From Tilletia caries (taxonomy: Eukaryota > Basidiomycota > Exobasidiomycetes > Tilletiales > Tilletiaceae), in assembly GCA_032718865.1 (NCBI GenBank), contig JALUTQ010000039.1, positions 62,001 to 126,000 on the forward strand: a stretch of 64,000 nt of DNA, in the 5' to 3' direction. The translations under genes and the position numbers were made by a program. Shown here one piece after another: positions 55,977-64,000 of the stretch. Each line of letters starts with the position of its first letter. The stretch's first letter is position 1. The notes under the pieces are model-generated. The model made no database searches. It worked only from the letters and a program-made list of their open reading frames with translations, and was not told where the DNA came from.

Positions 55977-56665
55977 CGCTCTCACCCACGGCGGCCACGA
56001 CACTGGCGTCCATCCACACGGCCAATCCACGCTCACAGCATTCGAAAGGATGGGAACCAGGCGCAGCGACCCCTGCGGTAAAGAAGAAAAAGCAGTACTC
56101 TCGTTCCTTCGCCGATGCCATCCGCCCCCCAGGTCTGAAGCATGAGCCCGCGATTCGAGACATAAATTTGCGCTGGCCGCTGACCCTGTATGCTCACCAC
56201 TCTCTCCCTCTCTCCTCTCCCCTTCCTTTCTTTCCCTTCCATCGGCTCACCTTTTCTTGATCTTTCAGCTTCCGACTCGACAGGCAGTCCGGCACGAAGC
56301 TCAGACCATTTTCTCCAGCATGGGCGCTGTTGTCGTGCCCTGGTTAACAACTTGGTTTGCTGTCGCACCCTCGGCACCGTGGGCGCTTCACCAGTGTCTC
56401 GAGGGGATCAAGGCACACAGTGCAACTGGGCATCTAACAGCCCTATTCTTCCTTTCTGCTCACAGAATGATGCGCAACGATGCGTCCGGCAGAGATGTCT
56501 CTGTCTCGACAGGGAGGAGGGAAGGCATAAAAGCAGGCCCTCTTCACCCTGATCTTCCCAGATTTTTTTCTCCCGCAAACCAGCAAGCTCGTCAAAGGTC
56601 AGTTCCTTCTCTCCCAAGCTCTTCGTCGCTCTCCCACTCACACCCACTCATTCGTACTCTAACAG
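55977..56665. other. Upstream region of the 56.7-kb small gene
   Basis: About 690 bp. It contains a CATAAAAG TATA-like box near 56528 and a possible 5'-UTR intron (GTCAGT near 56598 to TAACAG 56665). Confidence 0.4.
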
Positions 56666-57156
56666 ATGTTCCCCCTTCTGAGCCCCAAGAAGATCGACCC
56701 CGCCCCGCCGCACTGGAGCGTTACGCTCCTCGACTTGAGGTAAGTGCAACACGTCCAAGTTCCCCTAACAGCTCTCTCAGACTCTTACTTCTTTTCTCTC
56801 ACAGCGCGCGTTTACAGCAGGAACGGCGCGCGCGGCAGCGGGCGGAGGAACGAGCGAAGCGAGCGGAGGCCCGCGCTGCCAGCTACGAGGATTGGACGAG
56901 GGCTTCGGTTTGCGGGCACGCTTTCCTTCAAGGCGGCGCGCGGCGCGTGGTATTACTGGCTCGAGTTGCTTCAGGCCTGAGGCCCCAGCTCAAACTTCCC
57001 TCGACGTTTGTAACCCTTACCTCCCTTCGCATTCCTCGCATCCCGTACCCGAAGTCCCAACTGTATCTCTTTCCCCTTTCGTCCCACCCTTCCCTCAACA
57101 TCAATCACAATCACAGGAACCGAGTTCCCATCTCTTTCATCACTTGCATTGCCTGA
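56666..57156 (+). CDS. Putative small basic coiled-coil protein, unidentified
   Basis: The ATG at 56666 directly follows an acceptor-like TCTAACAG, suggesting a 5'-UTR intron. Exon 1 56666-56739 (MFPLLSPKKIDPAPPHWSVT...) ends at a strong GTAAGT donor. The best acceptor is at 56805, giving a highly charged Arg/Glu/Ala coil (QQERRARQRAEERAKRAE). After SYEDWTR the sequence looks less like protein, and the stop at 57154 may not be authentic. The gene seems real, the 3' end uncertain. No family was recognised. Confidence 0.35.
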
Positions 57157-57222
57157 GACTGAAGAAATGCCATTGATTCCTGACGGGGGGGTAGGTACAA
57201 GAGAAGAAGCAAGAGACCCCCA

Positions 57223-59163
57223 TCACTCCTCGTCCAGGTCGGGAAGCCAGAACGCCAGCTTCCTCCCCGCGCTCGCCAGCACTGTGAACCATCCCGAGAG
57301 CGTGTCAGCCGTGAGGGACCGTGGGTCGTCGAGGGAATGAAGAAAGAACTCACTTGCAGATCTCGGGTTGAACCCGACACAGCGGGAGGGACCCTGGTGT
57401 CCGTGCAGAACCGCGACAGGATCCAGGTTCCTGCCGTTGTCCACCTCCCTGAAGTCGGCCGGGACCTGCCACACGAAGATCTGGCCCGTCGCCGAGCCTG
57501 GAAAGCGAGACAGTCATGATAGTAAGCACGAAGCGAAGCAGGGCCAGCGCGGAGATGGGACGGTGGAGACAACGTACCAGAGACAATGCAGCTCCCATCC
57601 GGCGTGAAACAGCATTCACTCCCACTTATCCCGGCTCCCGGGACGAACATACTCCTCGGCGTAGCCTTCTCCCCTTCCTCCTCCTCCTTCCCTCCCTCCC
57701 CCTCAGGCCCACCACCGCCATCCCCATTCCCCTTCTCCTCCTCCGCCTCCTTCTCCGAAACAGCATACGCATCAACAGCAGCAAGGCCCTCCGGCTCCAA
57801 CCCAATCCGGCCGCCATGCCCGCCCACCAAGCGCCGCCTCAACGCCCCACTAAACGCATCAATCAGATAATGCACCCCGCCCGCCGTGCCCACGAGCAAC
57901 GTACTCCCGGCACCGGGCGCGAACTCGAGGTAGGTGATCACCGGGTAGCGGGGCGGGTATGAGATCTGGCTGAGTGCGGCGGAGTCGTCGATTCGGATGG
58001 TGAGGAACGGCGCCTTTTCAAATTGCTTGATGTCGTACAGGACCACAGCCGCGCGTTCGTTCAGCGCGATGGCGATGACTTGGCCGGAGCTGTCGTAGGC
58101 TGCTATCCCGTGTCCTTGCATGCGCAGCTTGCCCTGTGTGTGTGTGTGTGTGTGTGCGAAGGTTCCCCGTTTTTTGTCTGCATCAGAATCTGGAGCGGTC
58201 CTCACCATTCGCATTGAGCGGGTTCCTTTCGTGGCCGAGATCTCACTCACGAATGCTTTGGAGCTCTTCAAGTCCCATAACCGTACGCTCTCGTTCGCAG
58301 CGGCCGACATGAAAGTATCGTCGACGGGGGACATCTGAAGCGAAGTCACTCTGCGGGGTTTTTCGTTAAACACGAGCGAGGGGTGCGTCAGCTTGCTTGC
58401 TTGCTTGCACGTGCGCGGTATGCGCAGCGCAAGGCGAGGTGAGGTGAGGGGACAAACTGACCTTGACTCGTGTCCCTTGAAGTAGGAGATGTATTTGTTC
58501 TCTGTTAGGGAGTGGAAGCGGATGGTATCTTGCGAGGAAGGGAGGACAGGAGTCAGCTGAGGGCGTTGGAGATCAGCGCACGTATATAGAGTGCTCACTG
58601 TCGCCTCTTGTGCTGGCATGCAGGATGCTATCTGGCTTATGTGTGAATCTGGCCAGGTCGATGCCGTACTTCTTGGAGTAGAACGTCTTCGTAAGTCTAG
58701 TAGAGGGGATAGGCAGCGTCAGCCCGGCAAAGCACCAACCCAAGACAAGGTAAGAAACAACTCACTTGCCCTTCTTGCAGCTGTACAGATTGAAGACATC
58801 GTCCTCGCCCGCAGTGAGGAGGTAGTCGCCCTTGGCATCAAAGGCAAGACTGGTGATGTCCTTGCCCTTCTTGACAGCTTCGTCGAAGACTTTGCCCGGT
58901 TTGAAGACGGCGAGGCGACGCGGGGTGAGTGTGAGGGTGGTGGAGAGGATGGAGAGCGGTTCGGAGGCGCTGGGTGCTGTGGCCGTGCCTGTGGCCGTGC
59001 CCGTGCCTGCTGTTGGGGCTGTTGCTGTTGCTGCTGCTGCTCCTGCACTGGTTCCCGACCCGGATGCGACGGGGCCGCCCTGGGACGTGGAGGCGGCTGT
59101 TGTTGGCCCTGCGCCGGGTGGAGCGCCTGCTGCTGCTGAGCTGTAATGCTGCGCGCTTGCCAT
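57223..59163 (-). CDS. SWD2: WD40 protein Swd2 (COMPASS / CPF subunit)
   Basis: WD40 subunit of the Set1/COMPASS H3K4 methylase and, in yeast, of cleavage/polyadenylation factor. The ATG is at 59163, after which comes an unusual 65-residue Ala/Thr/Gly-rich leader. Family blocks: FKPGKVFDEAVKKGKDITSL, LTAGEDDVFNLYSCKKGK, then FYSKKYGIDLARFTHKPDSI, IRFHSLTENKYISYFKGHES, VTSLQMSPVDDTFMSAAANE, and VRLWDLKSSKAF spliced to GKLRMQGHGIAAYD. An acidic Gly/Glu insert interrupts the later blades. The last exon encodes MLASAGRKLAFWLPDLDEE and stops at 57223. The exon ending at 58251 is followed by a 117-bp intron whose 3' splice site lies in a (CA)n microsatellite. Confidence 0.88.
58134..58157. repeat. 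(TG)n / (CA)n microsatellite at a splice acceptor
   Basis: About eleven TG units on the plus strand. On the coding (minus) strand they read CACACA...CAG and supply the 3' splice site of a SWD2 intron. Confidence 0.8.
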
Positions 59164-59598
59164 CGTTTCGCTGCCTGTCCTTGCCGTCTCCCTCCCTCTC
59201 TCTCCAATGCGGTCATGCCATCGAGCGGCGAGCGCGAAGGTCTCCATTTCGACGCTCGGAGCCTTTCTGCACCAGGATGAGATGCACGTGACATGTTTTT
59301 GGATTGGAAAGGCGTATTTCTGTCTCCACTTTTGCAGCCGAATCTTCCCATCCGCCTTCGCTCGCTCGCTCCCGCTGTCCACCTCGCCTCCGTCCCCATC
59401 CTCGTCTCTCCTCAAGAAGCCGATCATCAAGAACACAACGTGAGTCCATCTGTGAAGCCCAGTCGCACTCTCTACAGGCCGAGCGCCCAGCTTGCGGTGC
59501 CCTCTGCCCCCCTCTGCTCCGTGTGCTGACCTTGCTCTTCTCACTCTCCTTCTCCTCTCTCTCACCCTCTCTCGTCACCCGCACACCAGTCGCCCAAC
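59164..59598. promoter_or_regulatory. Bidirectional promoter SWD2 / RPS18
   Basis: 435 bp between the divergent starts. The RPS18 side is strongly CT-rich before the start codon, as is common for fungal ribosomal-protein genes. No TATA box was found. Confidence 0.5.
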
Positions 59599-60569
59599 AG
59601 TGAGTTCTTCTCGCTCGAGAAACACAGATGCACCCGCTCTCTGGACGTCCTCGTTAATCAGAACCACGAGCTGACCCCCCTCGCCCTTGTCCCTCCCCTT
59701 GCACCTTGTTCTCCAGTGTCGCTCTCTCCCCCTGACCCATCTGTCAACTTCGCCCACATTCTGCGTCTCCTCAACACCAATGTTGACGGCAAGAACAAGA
59801 TCGTGCGTACCCATCTCTTCTCCATGCTGTGCGGCGCTCATGCACCAGTTCACCAGGGACGGAAGGTATTGACCGCAAATCTGCCTGTACTCCCTCTCTC
59901 ACCTGTGCAGATGTACGCCCTGACCGAGATCAAGGGTGTCGGTCGTCGTTTTGCCAACATTGTCTGCAAGAAGGCTGATGTTGATCTTAACAAGCGGTGA
60001 GTATCGGCAAGGGAGATGTTTCAAGATGGGCAACGTGCGCGAGAGGCCGGGATGGCCGGTGTTGGAGATGGGGTGGTGCGTGGCACTCTCCCGACCATGT
60101 CTTGGGAGGCAGGACTCGGTCCCGGTCTGTGCTTGTGTCTTAGGCAAATTCAGCGAAGCGGCGATGCATTTGAGGCAGGGATATCGGAGCGGAGCAGCAG
60201 ACGGAGATGCACCTGGACCCAATCAAATCATCAAGGGAAGGCAAATGCTGACTGTGCTTCCCCATTCCCTCTCACAGTGCCGGTCAGCTCAACTCCGACG
60301 AGCTCGAGCGTATCGTGACGATCCTGCAGAACCCGCAAGAGTTCAAGATCCCGGACTGGTTTCTCAACCGGCAGCGGGATTTCACCGACGGCAAGACCTT
60401 CCAGCTCCTTTCCAACGGTGTCGACTCTCGGCTGCGTGACGACGTTGAGCGCATGAAGAAGATCCGGGCCCACCGTGGTCTCCGTCACGCATGGGTGCTC
60501 CGTGTCCGTGGTCAACACACCAAGACGACGGGTCGTCGGGGGAAGCAGGTCGGCCCTAAGAAGAAGTAA
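59599..60569 (+). CDS. RPS18: 40S ribosomal protein S18 (uS13)
   Basis: Small-subunit protein at the subunit bridge and decoding head. Exons: 59599 (a single coding base), 59717-59802, 59911-59996 and 60278-60569; total 154 aa, all phases consistent. The initiator ATG is split by the first intron: A at 59599, TG at 59717-59718 (donor GTGAGT, acceptor TTCTCCAG). No other start gives the conserved N-terminus [20 protein letters not shown]. Core motifs: [62 protein letters not shown]. It ends GPKKK. Confidence 0.95.
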
Positions 60570-61164
60570 ATTTGGCCGCTCTCTCTCTTTTTCCCATCGC
60601 ACAACTCGTCTTCGTCCCCCTCCCCACAGTCACACACGCCGAATCGCCCAGGACGTGCCTTACGGTTCAATGGCCATCCTGTCGGCAGCCTATGCACACA
60701 CGCACATCCACACATACGCACCCACATTTTCACTGCGGAGGCGGTTGCCGCTCCGTCTATGCATATCCTCTTCTCCATTCGTTTCTCGTGTAAAGCAAGC
60801 TCTCTCACACGCGATCTCATTCCCAATTGCAACCTGCTGAAAACTTGACTGTGTCGATGCTGTGAGGCCGTCTGTGCTGCGTGCGAGGTGAATATTCCCA
60901 CGCCTCCCGTCTCGGTGGAGGGCTCACATGGTGAAGTGATCGATCGATCGATCGGTGGTGGACCACGTGGGCGGTGATTATCGGCTGCTTGTCGAGGTGG
61001 AGGCTTGCTTCCCGATGCTTCTAGCGCAAGGGCCATCGAATCTTCGAGCATGTTGGCCGCGATGGCCATAAAGACGGGCTGCTCGACGTCCACAGTGAGC
61101 TCAGACTTCCACTTCCCCTTCCACAGACTCACCCACGCACTCACCTTGCAAAGCCAAAGCCAAC
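60570..61164. other. Intergenic between RPS18 and STI1
   Basis: About 595 bp. It contains a short (GATC)n run (60937-60952). Plus-strand short ORFs have no resemblance. Promoter of STI1 expected; no heat-shock element array was clearly seen. Confidence 0.5.
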
Positions 61165-63349
61165 ATGAGCGTCGCTGAACTCAAGTCAAAGGGAAACGCT
61201 GCCTTCGCCGCAAAGGACTGGGACGCCGCTGTCCAGGCCTACACCGAGGCCATCGCTGCCGTGCACGACCCGGCAGCCGACGCCGCGCACGTTCTTTACT
61301 CCAACCGCAGTGCCGCCTATGCGGGCCTGCGCTCCTATGAGAAGGCGCTCGAAGATGCTGAAGAGGTGAGTCAATTTCACGCTTCGCCATGTGCACTGGC
61401 AGTGCCGTGAGCTGACATTGTGTCCCTACATATGAGATCAGTGCGTCAAAGTGAACCCTCAGTTCGCAAAGGGGTACAGCCGCAAAGGTGCCGCCCTGCA
61501 CGGACTGGGGAGCCTCGAGGACTCCGTAGCTGCGTACGAAGAAGGTCTCAAGATTGCACCCAGCGACGCAGGTCTGACCAAGGGTCTTGAAGACGCGCGG
61601 AGAGCTCTGGGTAAGTGAAATGATGGTGGCGCGTCTTTCACAACGCAACACAGCTGATATTCTGAGACGCGTTCTTCTCAAACAGAGAGCGAAGCCGACG
61701 GTCCAGGCGGAAGCATGTCCAACCTCTTCTCCGACCCCGACCTGTTCTCCAAGCTGGCCAAGAACCCCAAGACCGCACCCCTCCTCTCCGACCCGGCCTT
61801 CGCGTCCAAGCTGCGCGCCCTCCAGGCCAACCCGCGCGACATGGGCGATGCCTTCTCGGACCCGCGCATGATCCAGGTCATGGGTGCCCTGATGGGTATT
61901 GATCTCCAGGCGTTCGAACGACCGGAGGGATCGACGGAGGTTCCTGAGGGTCTGGCTGATAAGAAGGAGGAGATCAATGCTCAGAGCCGCGCTACGCCCT
62001 CTGCGTCGTCGTCCTCAGCGCCGCCGTCGTCTTCCAAGCCTGCCGCTGCGCCCAAGGAGGAGGAGGAGGAGGAGCCGATGGACACTGCTGAGGACGATGA
62101 GAAGAAGGCGAAGGCGGAGGCGGACGCGGAGAAGCAGAAGGGTAACGCGCTCTACCTGAAGAGACAATTCGACCCTGCGATCGAGCACTACAAGAAGGCC
62201 TGGGAGCTCCACAAGGACATCACCTACCTGAACAACCTGGCCGCGTGCTACTTCGAGGCGGGCAACCTGGACCAGACCATCGAGACGTGTCAGAAAGCGA
62301 TCGAGGAAGGCCGCAAGTTGCGGGCCGACTACAAGCTCGTTGCCAAGGCGTTCGGCCGACTGGGCTCTGCGCACCAGAAGAAGGGCGACCTCGAGTCTGC
62401 GATCACGAACTACAACAAGTCCCTAACCGAGCACCGCACCCCCGAGATCCTGAACAAGCTGCGCGAAGCGGAGAAGAACCTGAAAGAATCCCAGCGGGCG
62501 GCCTACATTGATCCTGCGAAGGCGGAGGAGGAACGGAGTCGGGGGAACGAGCTGTACAAGGCTGCTGACTTTGCGGGCTCGGTCAAAGCGTATTCGGAGG
62601 CGATTAAGCGGAATCCGGATGACCCGCGTGGGTACACGAATCGGGCGAGTGCGTATACGAAGTTGGCGGCGCTGCCGGAGGCGTTGAAGGATGCGGAGGC
62701 GGCGATTAAGGTGGATCCTAAGGTGAGGTCTCATCTCCTGTTTCATAGCTTGAGGAAGTTGTGCATCTTTTTTGGCAGGGCTGACTGAATTCTCGTTCCT
62801 TCCCAACTTGCGGCCAATTCAGTTCGTGAAAGCGTACATCCGCCAATCGAACGTCCTCTTCAGCATGAAAGAGTACACAAAAGCCCTCGCCGCCATCCAA
62901 AAGGCCACAGACGTGAACGAGGCAGCCCAAGCTTCCAACGACCCAGCTGCCGCGGCGAACGCGCGCGAGATCACGAGCACGCAAGACAAGATTATGGAGG
63001 CGCTCTATCAGCAGCGGAGCGGGGAGAGCAATGAGGAGACGCTTGCGAGGGCGATGCGGGATCCTGAGATTGCGCAGATTATGAATAACCCGGTGATGCA
63101 GAATATTTTGCAGCAGGCGCAGACGAACGTGAGTCCTTCTTTTTTCCCTTCCCTTCCCTTCCCTTTCCTCCTTCCCTTCCTCCCTCGATTGGGATCTTTC
63201 GCGAATGGGGGGGTTTGGTGTGAGCTGACTTTTTGTGATTGTTCCCATAGCCGGCCGCGCTGCAAGATCATATGAAGAACCCTACGATCAAGGCGAATAT
63301 CCAGAAGCTGATCGCGGCGGGGGTGATCTCTGTCGGGAACCGGCGCTGA
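61165..63349 (+). CDS. STI1: Hsp70/Hsp90 co-chaperone Sti1 (HOP)
   Basis: Adaptor passing clients from Hsp70 to Hsp90. Five in-phase exons: 61165-61365, 61442-61610, 61686-62722, 62823-63128 and 63251-63349 (603 aa). Layout: TPR1 ([20 protein letters not shown], ending in the clamp pattern YSRKGAAL), DP1 ([20 protein letters not shown]), an acidic linker ([14 protein letters not shown]), TPR2A ([20 protein letters not shown]), TPR2B ([20 protein letters not shown]) and C-terminal DP2 ([19 protein letters not shown], ending [14 protein letters not shown]). Complete and typical of the family. Confidence 0.97.
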
Positions 63350-63695
63350 AGGAGTCCAACGACGCGTCCAGACGATAATTCCGAGCGCGCCCTCGCGGTT
63401 TTCGGCCACCCGTTTCGATTTTTCACCTCCCCCCCCCCCCCCCCATCTTCGCTTGTCTTCTTTCTGCCGTTCGCTCTCATCACATCTTTCGCTTTTGTCT
63501 GTGACTGCAATTGCATCCCCTTCTTACATACCTGTTGCCTGTGCCGTCGTCTTTGGCTCGTTTCGCGGTGGTCTGTGCTGTTTTATCTCGCGGGAGGAAA
63601 GTTGGACAAGGCAGAAGAAACGTTCAGCTTCACGACGTCGATCATATTCCCCAAGGTCATACAGACAAAGTACATACATCCAAGCGCCCGCCAAA
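63350..63695. other. Intergenic between STI1 and RRP45
   Basis: About 345 bp with a C16 homopolymer at 63429-63444. Presumed STI1 3' UTR and RRP45 promoter. Confidence 0.5.
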
Positions 63696-64000
63696 ATGCC
63701 ATCTGCAACACTGCTAGAGCCGTCGCTCACCGAGCGCACCTTCATCCTCCAAACGCTCTCCGTCTCCAACTTGCGCCTCGACGGCCGCTCGCCCGCAAAG
63801 ACACGTCCACTCAGCATCAAGTTCTCCCCAGACCCGGACCAAGTCGGCTGGGCCCACGTCAGTCTAGGCGCGACCCAAGCCATCGCGCAAGTCAGTGCGC
63901 AGCTCGGTCCACCGAGGGACGACCGTCCCAAGGAGGGCGTGCTCGTGATTCAATCGGAGATCAACCCCATTGCGGGGCAGGAGTATGAGGTGGGGCGACA
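63696..64000 (+). CDS. RRP45: Exosome subunit Rrp45 (RNase PH-like), 5' part
   Basis: Ring subunit of the RNA exosome; cut by the window end after about 101 codons. It starts at ATG 63696 (MPSATLLEPSLTERTFILQT). The RNase PH-fold beginning is clear: LRLDGRSPAKTRPLSIKF, VSLGATQAIAQVSAQLGPP, then RPKEGVLVIQSEINPIAGQE. No intron is seen within the visible part. Confidence 0.9.
   Translation, partial: MPSATLLEPSLTERTFILQTLSVSNLRLDGRSPAKTRPLSIKFSPDPDQVGWAHVSLGATQAIAQVSAQLGPPRDDRPKEGVLVIQSEINPIAGQEYEVGR

Noticed and set aside
60937..60952. (GATC)n run as a regulatory or origin signal
   Set aside because: Very short simple repeat; no supporting context.
63429..63444. C16 homopolymer as a functional element
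   Set aside because: Simple homopolymer between genes; may even be a sequencing artefact.
1..64000. tRNA, rRNA or CRISPR array
   Set aside because: No cloverleaf, rRNA or regularly spaced repeats were recognised by eye; the tRNA-Met-like 13-mers are retrotransposon primer sites.

Overview
The window is nuclear DNA of a filamentous or dimorphic basidiomycete fungus. The evidence is GC-rich coding sequence, short introns (about 50 to 120 bp) with GTGAGT-type donors and CTGA(C/T)-like branch sites, TATA boxes ahead of some genes, and fungus-specific genes (a Spo71-like sporulation PH protein, an alpha-glucosidase II, a Cdc25-type Ras exchange factor, Met8). Moderate intron density (TTC27/EMW1 uninterrupted, TAF2 with one intron in 5.2 kb) would suit Ustilaginomycotina or a relative. 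I cannot name the species.

Layout. 1-3.3 kb: a truncated Ty1/copia retrotransposon (minus strand). 4.1-5.6 kb: F-box protein. 6.5-7.2 kb: small secreted protein. 7.6-12.3 kb: Spo71-like PH-domain protein. 12.3-14.3 kb: C-rich low-complexity region without a secure gene. 14.3-20.0 kb: a structurally complete, recent copia element with identical 252-bp LTRs and a 5-bp target duplication, but with interrupted reading frames. 20.1-27.8 kb: head-to-head RTP1 and EMW1/TTC27. 28.0-28.8 kb: proteasome subunit PRE1. 28.8-31.5 kb: gene-poor patch with a diverged duplicate sequence and a broken Cys-rich ORF. 31.5-36.7 kb: TAF2 fused to a bromodomain. 38.7-42.5 kb: glucosidase II alpha. 43.5-44.9 kb: 2-oxoglutarate/Fe(II) oxygenase. 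46.0-52.7 kb: SH3/WW/RasGEF protein. 53.4-54.4 kb: MET8. 55.4-56.0 kb: 3' stub of a LINE. 57.2-59.2 kb: SWD2. 59.6-60.6 kb: RPS18. 61.2-63.3 kb: STI1. 63.7 kb to the end: 5' part of RRP45.

Most genes are housekeeping and not functionally clustered. Several touch RNA polymerase II and chromatin (RTP1, TAF2, SWD2), protein folding and quality control (STI1, ROT2, PRE1, F-box) and RNA/ribosome function (RPS18, RRP45). No rRNA, tRNA or CRISPR array was seen.

The most notable points are: two unrelated copia elements that both place a single in-frame UAG exactly between gag and protease and that both carry a primer-binding site matching the anticodon arm of initiator tRNA-Met rather than its 3' end; a TAF2-bromodomain fusion; an RPS18 start codon split by an intron; and a diverged duplication shared between 29.3 kb and 37.1 kb.
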